Positions 27,822 to 36,545 of a stretch of 64,000 nt of DNA are shown piece by piece; positions within the stretch are counted from its first letter, which is position 1; the number at the start of each line of letters is the position of its first letter. The position numbers were made by a program, and so were the translations under genes. The stretch is from the NCBI GenBank assembly GCA_031553565.1, contig JAVBLK010000019.1:1-64000 (forward strand). The letters run 5' to 3'. The notes beneath the pieces are model-generated. The model saw only the letters and a list, made by a program, of their open reading frames with translations. It was not told the DNA's origin and searched no databases. The DNA is from JAVBLK01 sp031553565 (GTDB taxonomy: Bacteria > Bacillota > Clostridia > Christensenellales > DUVY01).

Positions 27822-30053
27822 ATGACAAAATATACTATAGATATAACGGGAATGGCGTGCGCGGCCTGCGCTGTAAGGGTGGAAAGAGCGATAAGATCGG
27901 TGCCCGGCGCAAGCGGTGTGAATGTCAACCTGATAATGAACACAGCCGTATATTCCTCGGAATCGAATATTTCCGGGGCCGTTGCCGCGGCAGTAAAAAA
28001 GGCCGGGTACGTCGCGCAGTTCAGGACTGAGGACGGCGCGGTCAATTCTGCCCCGGACGCGGCTGATCCCCGTCTTTCCGCCGGCCACTCGGTGGTCACA
28101 AAGAATCTGCTTATCACATTTATAATATCCGCCTGCCTTTCTCTGCCGATGTTTATCGGAATGATTGCGCATATGTCCGGTATCGGCGCGCTTATGTTCC
28201 TGATGAATCCGTATTTACAGCTTGCCCTTGCGACGGCGGTACAGTTCGGTATAGGTTACAGATATTACGCCGGCGCGGCCAAGGCGCTTATAAACAGGGC
28301 GCCCAACATGGACGTGCTGATCGCTTTCGGCACCTCGTGCGCGTACCTTTACAGTGTTTACGCGGTATTTTTCATGCCGGCAGCCGATCTTTATTTTGAA
28401 AGCGGCGCGGTCGTTATAACGCTTGTTTTACTTGGGAAATATTTCGAGGCGCTGGCTAAAGAGCGCACCAAGGGCGCAATAAAAGGGCTGATCGGGCTGA
28501 CGCCCAAAACGGCGGCTGTCATCCGCGACGGCAGAGAAATAACAGTAGCCGCGCATACGCTGATGCCGGGCGATATAGTTATGGTAAAGCCCGGTGAAAG
28601 GATAGCCGCCGACGGCGTTGTGACCGGCGGCGCGTCCAGCGTTGACGAGGCTATGCTGACAGGCGAAAGCCTTCCCGTCGATATCAGAAAAGGCTCCAAG
28701 GTAAGGTGCGGCACCGTAAACCTTTTCGGTGCGTTTAGCTTTATGGCTGAGAAGGCGGGCAAGGACACGTATTTGCAGCAGGTTATCGACCTGGTCGTAA
28801 ACGCGCAGGGATCCAAGGCTCCTATCCAAAAGCTTGCCGACAGGGTAAGCGGTTTTTTTGTGCCGGGCGTGCTTGCCGCAGCGGTTATCACTTTCATATT
28901 GAATTTTCTATTTTTAAACGTAAATTCGGGGGACGCGCGTTCTAGCGCAGTGACCGCGCTTATGCGCGCAGTCAGCGTACTGGTCATCGCGTGCCCGTGC
29001 GCGCTGGGCCTTGCCACCCCGGCCGCAGTTATGGTGGGCAGCGGCAAGGCAGCCGGAAAAGGCGTATTGTTCAAGGGCGGCGAGTATCTGGAGAAAGCCG
29101 CGCATATAAACATTATGCTGCTGGATAAAACCGGTACGATCACCTTAGGCAAGCCGGCCGTCACCGCTTTTTCCAACCTTTCGGACAAGCCAGACGAGGA
29201 AATAATGCGTGCAGCATATGCGTTGGAGCGCGGCAGCGAGCATCCGTTAAGCCTGGCAATAAGAAACTTTTGCAGCCGCGGAAAAGCTCTTGCGCCGCTT
29301 TCCGCAGTCAATTTTAACGCGCTGCCCGGCTATGGGGTTACGGCGGAAATAAACGGGGCAACGGCGCGTTTGGGCAATCTGCCGCTTATGGAGAAAAACG
29401 GCGTAGGGATATCGGCAGCCGCCCTTGATTTTACAGATAAGAATAAGGGCGGTACGGTTATTTATCTTGCGGAGGGAAAAGAAATATCCGCTTGTTTTGC
29501 TGTGGCTGACGAGGTCAAGCCGGACGCGGCTGACGCGATCGCCGGACTTAAAGCCGAAGGTATCGAGGTCTGTATGCTGACGGGCGATAATCGCGATGCC
29601 GCGCTGGACGTTGCAATAAGGGCGGGGATAGCCGCAGACAAGGTATTTTACGGGGTGCTGCCGGACGGCAAGGCCGCAAAGGTCGCCGAACTTACGGGAA
29701 AGGGCAGATGCGTCGCTATGGCGGGCGACGGGATAAACGACGCGCCGGCGCTTTCTGCGGCGGATGTTTCGATAGCTATGGGCGGCGGCGCGGACATAGC
29801 GGTTGACGCAAGCAATATAATAATAAGCGGCGGCAAATGTATGACGCTGCTGTATGCGGTGCGTATCGCGAAAAAGACCATAAGGAAAATCCGGCAAAAC
29901 CTCTTTTGGGCGTTCATATACAATCTTATCGGTATACCGCTTGCGGCGGCGGGCTTTCTCAACCCTATGCTTGCCGGGCTTGCAATGGCGTTAAGCTCGG
30001 TTTCCGTGGTCGTAAACAGTCTGCTTTTAAAGGCTGATACGAAAAAAAAATAG
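27822..30053 (+). CDS. copA: Copper-translocating P-type ATPase CopA
   Basis: P1B-type ATPase of 743 residues exporting Cu(I) across the cytoplasmic membrane. It has one N-terminal heavy-metal-binding domain with C13-A-A-C16 (GMACAAC), eight expected membrane segments, the TGES actuator motif, and C391-P-C393 in the transport helix. The phosphorylation motif D435-KTGT, the SEHP motif and the MAGDGINDAPAL hinge are also present. No copper chaperone or CsoR regulator is adjacent. No ribosome site is visible at the ATG, which lies 26 bp after an R1 repeat. Confidence 0.95.
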   Translation: MTKYTIDITGMACAACAVRVERAIRSVPGASGVNVNLIMNTAVYSSESNISGAVAAAVKKAGYVAQFRTEDGAVNSAPDAADPRLSAGHSVVTKNLLITFIISACLSLPMFIGMIAHMSGIGALMFLMNPYLQLALATAVQFGIGYRYYAGAAKALINRAPNMDVLIAFGTSCAYLYSVYAVFFMPAADLYFESGAVVITLVLLGKYFEALAKERTKGAIKGLIGLTPKTAAVIRDGREITVAAHTLMPGDIVMVKPGERIAADGVVTGGASSVDEAMLTGESLPVDIRKGSKVRCGTVNLFGAFSFMAEKAGKDTYLQQVIDLVVNAQGSKAPIQKLADRVSGFFVPGVLAAAVITFILNFLFLNVNSGDARSSAVTALMRAVSVLVIACPCALGLATPAAVMVGSGKAAGKGVLFKGGEYLEKAAHINIMLLDKTGTITLGKPAVTAFSNLSDKPDEEIMRAAYALERGSEHPLSLAIRNFCSRGKALAPLSAVNFNALPGYGVTAEINGATARLGNLPLMEKNGVGISAAALDFTDKNKGGTVIYLAEGKEISACFAVADEVKPDAADAIAGLKAEGIEVCMLTGDNRDAALDVAIRAGIAADKVFYGVLPDGKAAKVAELTGKGRCVAMAGDGINDAPALSAADVSIAMGGGADIAVDASNIIISGGKCMTLLYAVRIAKKTIRKIRQNLFWAFIYNLIGIPLAAAGFLNPMLAGLAMALSSVSVVVNSLLLKADTKKK

Positions 30054-30127
30054 GCGCAGCGTGCGCAAAAGCGATTAAAAAAAAGCTTTCTTCGCCCGCG
30101 GTTTTATGGTTTGTAAGCGAATAAAGA

Positions 30128-30158
30128 TTGTACAAACGCGGTGCTTTTAAGGTATAAT
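30128..30158 (+). promoter_or_regulatory. Promoter of the rsmD-coaD operon
   Basis: TTGTAC (30128-30133), 19-bp spacer, TATAAT (30153-30158). The rsmD ATG begins seven bases downstream, at the expected transcription start, so the mRNA may be leaderless. Confidence 0.6.
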
Positions 30159-30164
30159 ATCATA

Positions 30165-30743
30165 ATGAAACTAAACAGCATCAGGGTCATTTCGGGCGAA
30201 TACAGGGGCAGGCGGATACTTTATTCAGAGAGTGACGGTTTAAGGCCTACGCCCGACAGAGTGCGCGAGAACCTTTTTAACATACTTCAGGGCGACATAC
30301 CCGGCGCGGCGGTCTTGGACTTGTTTTCAGGAACAGGCGCGTTCGGGCTGGAGGCGCTCAGCCGCGGCGCGGCTTACGCAGTATTCGCTGATAAGAGCGG
30401 CGAGTGTATAAAAAACATCAAATACAACCTTGACAGCTTTAAAATCGCGCCTGACAAATTCCAAATGCTCCATTCGGACTGCGCCTATGCCTTGAAGATG
30501 CTTAACGGACGCGGTTTCGACATCGTGTTTATGGATCCGCCTTTTGAGAGCGGACTGTATACCGAGAGTATAAGTACGGCGATTGACAGCGGAGTTGTTG
30601 ACGGAGCCGGTTTGATAGTGACCGAATCTCCGGAGATCAAGCCGTTCGATCTGCCTGAAAACGCCGAGGTCACGGACGAAAGAACATACGGAACGATCAT
30701 GCTGCGGTTCATCAGGCCAAAGCTCCCCACTGCTGGAGGGTGA
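30165..30743 (+). CDS. rsmD: 16S rRNA (guanine-966-N2)-methyltransferase RsmD
   Basis: SAM-dependent methyltransferase acting on G966 of 16S rRNA. The 192-residue protein has RVISGEYRGRRI, the RPTPDRVRENLFNIL segment, the SAM-binding motif VLDLFSGTGAFGLEALSRGA and the catalytic motif D124-PPF127. The frame opens at 30141, but ATG 30165 fits both the family N-terminus and the -10 box just upstream. Seven bases separate it from coaD, a very widely conserved pairing. Confidence 0.94.
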   Translation: MKLNSIRVISGEYRGRRILYSESDGLRPTPDRVRENLFNILQGDIPGAAVLDLFSGTGAFGLEALSRGAAYAVFADKSGECIKNIKYNLDSFKIAPDKFQMLHSDCAYALKMLNGRGFDIVFMDPPFESGLYTESISTAIDSGVVDGAGLIVTESPEIKPFDLPENAEVTDERTYGTIMLRFIRPKLPTAGG

Positions 30744-30750
30744 TAACGAT

Positions 30751-31224
30751 ATGAAAACGTGTATTTTCCCCGGAACCTTCAACCCGTTTACTAACGGGCA
30801 TCTGGACATTGCCAGGCGCGCTGCCGCCCAATTCGACCATGTGATAATCGCGGTTACCGAGGATACGGACAAGCCCGATGTGCTGGCGGCGGCAAAGCGG
30901 ATATATCTTATAGAAAAATGTGTGCGCAAGCTGAAAAACGTTACTGTAAAAAGCTTTAGCGGGCTGCTGGTCAACTTCTGCAAAAAGGAAGACGCCGGCG
31001 TTATCTTGCGCGGCATACGAAACTATAACGACTTTTTATATGAGAATAAGCTGTCGTATATCAATAAGAAGCTGCTCGACTCTGTCGAGACGCTGTATAT
31101 GATCACCAGTCCGGAGCACAGCCATATCAGCAGCTCTACCGTGCGCGACCTGATAAAATTCAAGGCCGATATAACCTCGTTTGTGCCGGCGGAGATCAAG
31201 GAAGATTTACTGAAGCTGTACTAG
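30751..31224 (+). CDS. coaD: Phosphopantetheine adenylyltransferase CoaD
   Basis: Fourth step of coenzyme A synthesis: 4'-phosphopantetheine plus ATP gives dephospho-CoA. The 157-residue nucleotidyltransferase has PGTFNPFT14-N-G-H17 and the ISSSTVRDLI motif near residue 130. GGAGGGTGA at the end of rsmD is the ribosome site. The next CoA step, CoaE, is encoded at 58.5 kb. Confidence 0.96.
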   Translation: MKTCIFPGTFNPFTNGHLDIARRAAAQFDHVIIAVTEDTDKPDVLAAAKRIYLIEKCVRKLKNVTVKSFSGLLVNFCKKEDAGVILRGIRNYNDFLYENKLSYINKKLLDSVETLYMITSPEHSHISSSTVRDLIKFKADITSFVPAEIKEDLLKLY

Positions 31225-31244
31225 GCAGTTTTCCGTTTTATAAG

Positions 31245-31380
31245 GGAACGATGTAGAACTACTGGCAAAAAAATAAGATGTTTTCAGGCAAAAAAGACGC
31301 CGCTGTAAATTATATCGAATTTTTCAGCGTTTCCTAAATGAGGCTAATTATGAGCAAGTATTTTTCAGAATGAAAACGAC
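31245..31380. repeat. R1 repeat, rearranged copy
   Basis: An R1 unit with ends GGAACGATG and TTTTCAGCGTTTCC occupies 31245-31334. A displaced internal R1 segment (AAATGAGGCTAATTATGAGC and following) continues to about 31380. The two pieces suggest recombination between R1 copies. The rest of the 280-bp gap to the next gene holds no recognised feature. Confidence 0.6.
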
Positions 31381-31504
31381 CTAAAAATTGAACATAACAG
31401 TTTTTTTAAAGCTTTACTGTCAGCATGTGTTGCGCGGTTAGACGCTCCCGCGTTAAACCTGCGAAAAAATAAAAGAATATTAATTTATACATAGTGAGAT
31501 AAAA

Positions 31505-31957
31505 ATGGATTTAAAGAATTATTTAAACGAGCTGGAGATCGAGCTTACCGACAAGAAGGGAAGCATTTTCGGCAAGAAGATCGATGTCGAACGCTGCCTT
31601 CAAATCGTGGCCAGAATGTACGACGCTATTCCGGCGGCCATCAGCGAGGCGAACTATATCCTTGACAAGAAAGAGGATATTGCCGCTAACGCCGAAAATC
31701 TTGCCAGGCAGACCGTAGAAGAGGCCGAAATACGCGCCGAGCAGATAATTTCCGAATCCGAGCTTTTGCGGCGCGCCCAAACGGAGGCGGCGCAGATATT
31801 GGAGACGGCGCAGATGCAGTCGGACACGCTCCTGCATAAGACAACAGAACATCTGGAGGCTATGTTTGCCGATATCGAGCAATACCTTGTCTCGAACCTG
31901 AATATGATACGCAACAACCGAGAGGAGCTCCGCGAAGCGCTATGTTTGAAAAAGTAA
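31505..31957 (+). CDS. Coiled-coil protein, DivIVA/V-ATPase-subunit-like
   Basis: 150 residues, mostly helical. Residues 60-135 form a strongly predicted alanine/glutamate-rich coiled coil (IAANAENLARQTVEEAEIRAEQ...). Genes of this type, often labelled ATPase or V-type ATPase subunit H-like, frequently follow coaD in Clostridia, which is the context here. No catalytic motif is present. The 3' end overlaps the next gene by 16 bp, so translation is probably coupled. Role unknown; a structural or cell-envelope function is a guess. Confidence 0.7.
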   Translation: MDLKNYLNELEIELTDKKGSIFGKKIDVERCLQIVARMYDAIPAAISEANYILDKKEDIAANAENLARQTVEEAEIRAEQIISESELLRRAQTEAAQILETAQMQSDTLLHKTTEHLEAMFADIEQYLVSNLNMIRNNREELREALCLKK

Positions 31958-32967
31958 AGGAAATCTATTCACCGCGGCACGTATTGGAAATGCTGCCGCT
32001 GAAAGCTCCGCTCGCGGCAATAAAAGCCGCCCGCGACCACGAAATATCTGAAATAATCGCGCGGCGCGATAAAAGGCTTGTTGTGATCATCGGGCCGTGT
32101 TCGGCCGACAACGAGGACGCGGTATGCGACTATGTGGCAAGATTACGGCTTGTCGCCGACAAGGTCCGTGACAAGCTTATGATCATCCCGCGCATCTATA
32201 CCAACAAGCCCAGGACAAAGGGCGAGGGGTACAAGGGGATACTTCACAACCCCGATCCCGAAAAAGAAACGGATATCCTGGAGGGTATTTTTTCTTTGCG
32301 CAAAATGCACATACGCGCGATCGCCGAAAGCGGCCTTTCCGCAGCCGACGAAATGCTGTACCCCGAAAATTACGCATATGTCGAGGATCTTTTGACATAT
32401 GTCGCGATAGGCGCGCGCTCCTCGGAGAACCAGCAGCACCGCCTTGTATGCAGCGGCGTAGAAGTTCCCGTAGGCGTAAAAAACCCGATGAACGGCTCTT
32501 TGCGCGTCATGCTGAATTCTATCCACGCAGTGCAGATCCCCAACGAATTCAAGTATTTTACGCATCAGGTAAAGACCACAGGCAATCCTTACGCCCACGC
32601 GGTGCTGCGCGGCAGCGTCGATTTAAACGGCGTGAACGCGCCAAACTATCATTACGAGGATATAATAAAGCTTAACGCGCTGTACGACGCCGCAAAGCTG
32701 CAAAACCCTGCGATCATTATTGACACGAACCACAGCAATTCGGACAAGAAAGCCGAACAGCAGGTGCGCATCGTGCACGAGGTCATGACCAACTACCGCC
32801 ATGATAGCGATTTTGCCAGATACTTCAGGGGCTTTTTGATCGAAAGCTATATCGAGGGCGGCCGGCAGGATATCGGCAAGCACACGTACGGCAAGTCGTA
32901 CACGGACGAATGTATCGGCTGGAAAACGACCGAAAAAATGCTCTATGCAATAGCCGAAAAAGCTTAA
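31942..32967 (+). CDS. aroF: 3-deoxy-7-phosphoheptulonate synthase (AroG/F type I)
   Basis: First step of aromatic amino acid synthesis, condensing PEP and erythrose 4-phosphate. The 341-residue protein matches the type I alpha (AroFGH) family: VVIIGPCSADN, PRTYTNKPRTKGEGYKG-like segment (here IPRIYTNKPRTKGEGYKG), GARSSENQQHR, VGVKNPMNGS and DTNHSNS. Such enzymes are usually feedback-inhibited by Phe or Tyr. It lies directly before pheA. Confidence 0.94.
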   Translation: MFEKVKEIYSPRHVLEMLPLKAPLAAIKAARDHEISEIIARRDKRLVVIIGPCSADNEDAVCDYVARLRLVADKVRDKLMIIPRIYTNKPRTKGEGYKGILHNPDPEKETDILEGIFSLRKMHIRAIAESGLSAADEMLYPENYAYVEDLLTYVAIGARSSENQQHRLVCSGVEVPVGVKNPMNGSLRVMLNSIHAVQIPNEFKYFTHQVKTTGNPYAHAVLRGSVDLNGVNAPNYHYEDIIKLNALYDAAKLQNPAIIIDTNHSNSDKKAEQQVRIVHEVMTNYRHDSDFARYFRGFLIESYIEGGRQDIGKHTYGKSYTDECIGWKTTEKMLYAIAEKA

Positions 32968-33045
32968 AGTACTCTATAAAACGGCTATTTACATAGTACT
33001 TTGGCATATTGCCGGTGCCGCGGAATATTTAATAAGCAAAATAAT

Positions 33046-33864
33046 ATGATAAAACCCGAAAGAATCGCAATATTAGGGCCTAAAGACAGTTATTCTTACC
33101 TTGCCGCAAGCGGGTATTTTAAGGACGGCGCAATACTTGTCGAATATCCGACGATTACCGGCGCGATAATGGGCGTTTACGGCGGCTGCGACGCCGCTTT
33201 TGTGCCGTACGAGAATTCGTCTGAGGGAACGGTGAGCGATACCGTAGACGCGCTGATCGAGAACGATTTATATATTTCCCTTGAATACGACCTTAAAATC
33301 GACAACAGGCTTTTATTCCTTAAAGGCGCGGACATAAATAAGATCAAAAAGATATACACGCACCGCCAGCCCTACGGTCAGTGCCGCAGGAATATTGCCG
33401 CGCGGTTCCGGGCTGCAGAGATAATTTTTTGCGACAGCACGTCGGCGGCGGCGGCAATGGTTTCGGACGAAACGTCGGCGGCGATCGGCGGGATCCAGCT
33501 GTTAAGCGGCGGCGTCAGGCTTGCCGCATCTGATTTTTCGATGAACGACCAAAGGGATAACCGCACGCGTTTTATACTTGTTTCTAAAAATGAGTCAAAT
33601 GACCCGCTTTGCGACAGATCGACAGTGGTTTTCGAGGGGGAAAACAAGCCGGGCGGGCTTGTAAGCCTTTTAAGCATTTTCGATAAACGCAGCATAAACC
33701 TTACCAAGATCGAATCCCGGCCGCGCAAGGATATTATCGGCCGCTATCTGTTTATCGTAGATTTTAACGGCGGCGCGCGCGATCCGCGCATTTCCGGCGC
33801 GCTGAAGGAACTATCGGAAAAAACTGTGTTTTATAAATTTTTGGGCAGCTACAGAATAGGATAA
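33046..33864 (+). CDS. pheA: Prephenate dehydratase
   Basis: Converts prephenate to phenylpyruvate for phenylalanine synthesis. About 272 residues: a catalytic periplasmic-binding-like domain with the NRT174-R-F motif, then a C-terminal ACT domain with KPGGLVSLLSIF and the ESRP signature that mediates phenylalanine inhibition. No chorismate mutase domain is fused. A TTG at 33001 is possible in frame, but ATG 33046 starts just before the conserved IAILGPKDSYS. No good ribosome site was found. It follows the DAHP synthase gene by 78 bp. Confidence 0.92.
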   Translation: MIKPERIAILGPKDSYSYLAASGYFKDGAILVEYPTITGAIMGVYGGCDAAFVPYENSSEGTVSDTVDALIENDLYISLEYDLKIDNRLLFLKGADINKIKKIYTHRQPYGQCRRNIAARFRAAEIIFCDSTSAAAAMVSDETSAAIGGIQLLSGGVRLAASDFSMNDQRDNRTRFILVSKNESNDPLCDRSTVVFEGENKPGGLVSLLSIFDKRSINLTKIESRPRKDIIGRYLFIVDFNGGARDPRISGALKELSEKTVFYKFLGSYRIG

Positions 33865-34366
33865 TTTCCTGAAAGCAAGTTTTCCTGAACCGAAAAAAAA
33901 ATCCACCGATGCCGGTTACAATTATAGGCAACCAAAGAATTTCGACAAGATTTTATATTTTTGCGCATTTTTATACTCTTTTCACCCTACTTATTATTGT
34001 TATAATAGGACAAAACATAAAAAACGGAAATGGCCTTGCCGTTAGCGTATTTTTATTGTTTTTCAGCGCACATTGACAAATTAATGTAATACTTTTATGA
34101 TATAATTTTAATATCAATACTGATCCGCGTATTAATTTACCGTTTATACAGTATCTTATCAGATGTAAAAAATTCAAAAAACGCGATTAGTATAAGTATC
34201 AGCAGGATTTTACCGGTTGATTTTCTACTGCTTTGTCAGGCGTGGCTTACAATGCGGTATAAATACCGATTTATTATAAGGTCGTCTAAATTAATGTTTT
34301 ATTAAATTTTATCTGCGGTCTTAACAAAGTATACAGAATGCAGGTATAATCATACTATGGTATGTT
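33865..34366. other. 502-bp AT-rich intergenic region
   Basis: No gene is supported. Two promoter-like pairs are visible on the plus strand: TTGACA (34073-34078) with TATGAT (34096-34101) and a 17-bp spacer, and TTAACA (34321-34326) with TATAAT (34345-34350) and an 18-bp spacer. The first lies about 260 bp before the patatin gene, so a small RNA or long leader is possible, but no structure or terminator confirms one. Confidence 0.5.
34321..34350 (+). promoter_or_regulatory. Promoter of the patatin gene
   Basis: TTAACA, 18-bp spacer, TATAAT (34345-34350). An out-of-frame ATG (34357) begins a seven-codon reading frame ending at 34380; the patatin frame opens at 34367 or, with a better ribosome site, at 34397. 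Confidence 0.6.
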
Positions 34367-35410
34367 ATGGGAAACAATAAGGCGGTGGAAAAACTGATGA
34401 AAAAAAACGAACTTAGAATCGGGCTGGCGCTGGGTGCCGGCGGCGCGCGCGGAATGTGCCATATCGGGATCATGCGCGCTTTCGAGGAAACCGGGATAAG
34501 GTTTTATTGTATAGCGGGCTCGTCAATGGGCGCTATGGGCGGCGGACTCTTTGCCGCAGGCCTGTCGACGTCAGAAATGTCCAGAATATCAAGGATCGCA
34601 ACACAAGGCTTTGTTATGGATTTTAACGCAGGCTTCAACCAGCGCCCCGGCCTGTTCAGAGCGCGCCGCGTCAACAAGCTGCTGACTGATATATTGGGCG
34701 ATAAAAGGATAGAGGATTGCGAAATAAAATTCTCGGCAACGGCAGTCGACGTTGAGTCGGGCGAGCTTGTTATCCTTGATAAAGGTATATTGCGCGACGC
34801 GATCCGCGCCAGCATCGCCATTCCCGCGGTATTTACTCCGTGGGAAATCGACGGCCGCATCTATATGGACGGAGGGGTCTTATGCCGCCTGCCGATAGGC
34901 ACAGTGCGGGAAATGGGCGCCGACATCGTTATAGCCGCTGACGCATTGGGCTCGGTACGGCGGTCGAAGGCGCCAAAGAACATTTTCGGAATGGTGCAGC
35001 GTTATTATGATATAACTGACTGGGAGCTGAACAAAGATAAAGTAATAGACGCCGATATTCTTATTACTCCCGACCTTGGCGACAAGAGCCAGTTCGTTTT
35101 CAAAGACAATGATAAAGCCGTCGATATAGGTTATTACACGACCGTTATGGCAATGCCGCAAATTTTGGACGTCATAAAAGCGGCGGGCGGCAAGGTCACC
35201 GAAGAGGAATATTTAAAAGCCTGCAGCAGCGCCGCGGCGGCGATACCGCAGCTTGAAGAGCTCTGCGATAAAGCGCCTAAAACAAACAAAGTACCTGCCG
35301 TCAATAATATGAAAACCGCATCTGCGGGCAAAGAAAAAGTAAAGCAGAAGGAAGATACAGAAGCGGTTAAGGATAATCCTGCGTTCGAGACGGCTTCCGG
35401 GAAAGCGTAA
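34367..35410 (+). CDS. Patatin-like phospholipase
   Basis: Cytoplasmic patatin-family hydrolase of 347 residues. The oxyanion-hole motif is LGAGGARGMCHIG, the nucleophile is S53 in G51-S-S-M-G55, and the partner Asp168 lies in MDGGV. After about residue 275 the tail becomes lysine- and alanine-rich with low complexity. ATG 34397 (residue 11) is an alternative start with GGCGGTGG upstream. Members act on acyl esters of phospholipids or other lipids; the substrate here is unknown. Single gene under its own promoter. Confidence 0.88.
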   Translation: MGNNKAVEKLMKKNELRIGLALGAGGARGMCHIGIMRAFEETGIRFYCIAGSSMGAMGGGLFAAGLSTSEMSRISRIATQGFVMDFNAGFNQRPGLFRARRVNKLLTDILGDKRIEDCEIKFSATAVDVESGELVILDKGILRDAIRASIAIPAVFTPWEIDGRIYMDGGVLCRLPIGTVREMGADIVIAADALGSVRRSKAPKNIFGMVQRYYDITDWELNKDKVIDADILITPDLGDKSQFVFKDNDKAVDIGYYTTVMAMPQILDVIKAAGGKVTEEEYLKACSSAAAAIPQLEELCDKAPKTNKVPAVNNMKTASAGKEKVKQKEDTEAVKDNPAFETASGKA

Positions 35411-35626
35411 GGCGCGCACAAAAGAGCGCGGCCGCTTGATTCCGCTCTTTATATATCCCGGGAAAAATATTACCCGCGCCTCCTAGAAACACTTGCCAAA
35501 GCTAAGCTTCTCTTTGCCCGGCGTAATAAATCGCGGTTTTTCACATAACATATAGGTGTGAGCGGCGGTGATAAGGATAAGTTTGGCGCAAGGCGCAATA
35601 AAGCTCTTTTGCAGCGGGAGTACGGC

Positions 35627-36208
35627 ATGCGTCCGGAAAAGCATACGGGGAAAATGTCCGTTTCAGGACGCAAAAAGGCTGTTATTACGACGGTTTCGAT
35701 AGTTTCTGCGGTTGCTTTTGTGACATTATTGTCGGTATTTTTGCTTAAAGCCGTCTTTCCTGTGAGATACCGCGAGGCAGTCCTTAAATATTCGGCTGAA
35801 GCCGGCTTAGAGCCGCGGTTTGTTTTTGCGGTCATTAAAACTGAAAGCAGCTTTGACCCTGACGCCATATCGAATGCCGGTGCAATAGGGCTTATGCAGC
35901 TGATGCCGGCGACCGCGGCTTTCATCGCCCAAAAAAACGGGCTCGAGTTCAACGTATACGAATTGTATAATCCGGAAAGAAACATTATGATCGGGTGCAC
36001 GTACCTTAAATATCTGATTGCCCGCTTCGGGGACAAGCAGACAGCGATGTGCGCGTACAACGCCGGCGAGGGCAACGTTGCCGCCTGGCTGAATGACGCA
36101 AGGTACTCCGGCGACGGAAAAACGCTGTTTGCCGTTCCTTTTGCAGAAACCGGAAATTATATAAAAAGAGTCAATTTTGCTGAAAAAATATACAAATATG
36201 TGGTATAA
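35627..36208 (+). CDS. Membrane-anchored lytic transglycosylase
   Basis: Cleaves peptidoglycan glycan strands. About 193 residues from ATG 35627: a short basic N-terminus, one membrane segment (about 18-42) and an SLT domain with the catalytic E73-S74 (KTESSFDPDAIS), AIGLMQLMPATA, MIGCTYLKYLI and AYNAGEGNV. The frame is open from GTG 35558, but GGGAG lies six bases before 35627. Single gene, with the R2 repeat downstream. Confidence 0.88.
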   Translation: MRPEKHTGKMSVSGRKKAVITTVSIVSAVAFVTLLSVFLLKAVFPVRYREAVLKYSAEAGLEPRFVFAVIKTESSFDPDAISNAGAIGLMQLMPATAAFIAQKNGLEFNVYELYNPERNIMIGCTYLKYLIARFGDKQTAMCAYNAGEGNVAAWLNDARYSGDGKTLFAVPFAETGNYIKRVNFAEKIYKYVV

Positions 36209-36319
36209 TGTATATGTAAGTGCAATTTACTGCTACTTACTATGAATTTTTTTTATCATTATCTTTATTACGCGGGGCGACGAGCAACTTGCTTGCAAGG
36301 GTTGCGAGGAGGAGCGAGC

Positions 36320-36422
36320 AAATCGGTGTAATACCCTGCAGCTCTGCTGCGGAAAGAATATTCAAAATCTTTTTTTGAATATTTGGGTCCAGGGCTTTGC
36401 CCTGGGGTATAATACCGATTTA
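36320..36422. repeat. R2 cloverleaf-like repeat, copy 2 (reversed)
   Basis: Reverse orientation relative to the other two copies. The outer stem is AAATCGGTGTAATACCC with GGGGTATAATACCGATTT. Inner hairpins are GCAGCTCTGCTGC, GAATATTC...GAATATT and CCAGGGC-TTT-GCCCTGG. The conserved tail lies at about 36271-36319. It fills most of the 337-bp gap between the transglycosylase and the hydrolase. Confidence 0.8.
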
Positions 36423-36545
36423 TTCCGGCGCTTATTTCTACTCAAAAAAACACGGCATATAATATTATAAACATTCTTTGCTTACGGCACAGTTTTTTTT
36501 CACCGCAGCAAAGAAATAGCAAAATTTTCTAAAGGAGGAAAATTT

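Noticed and set aside
28391..29311. 306-codon minus-strand frame opposite copA
   Set aside because: It mirrors the codon structure of a clear P-type ATPase gene; the translation has no recognisable domain. Similar shadow frames oppose lon (10219-10914), purD/purL (21199-22026) and the acyl-CoA synthetase (60679-61467).
33971..34177. 68-codon minus-strand frame in the intergenic region before the patatin gene
   Set aside because: Lysine- and isoleucine-rich as expected of AT-rich noncoding DNA; no ribosome site and no family resemblance.
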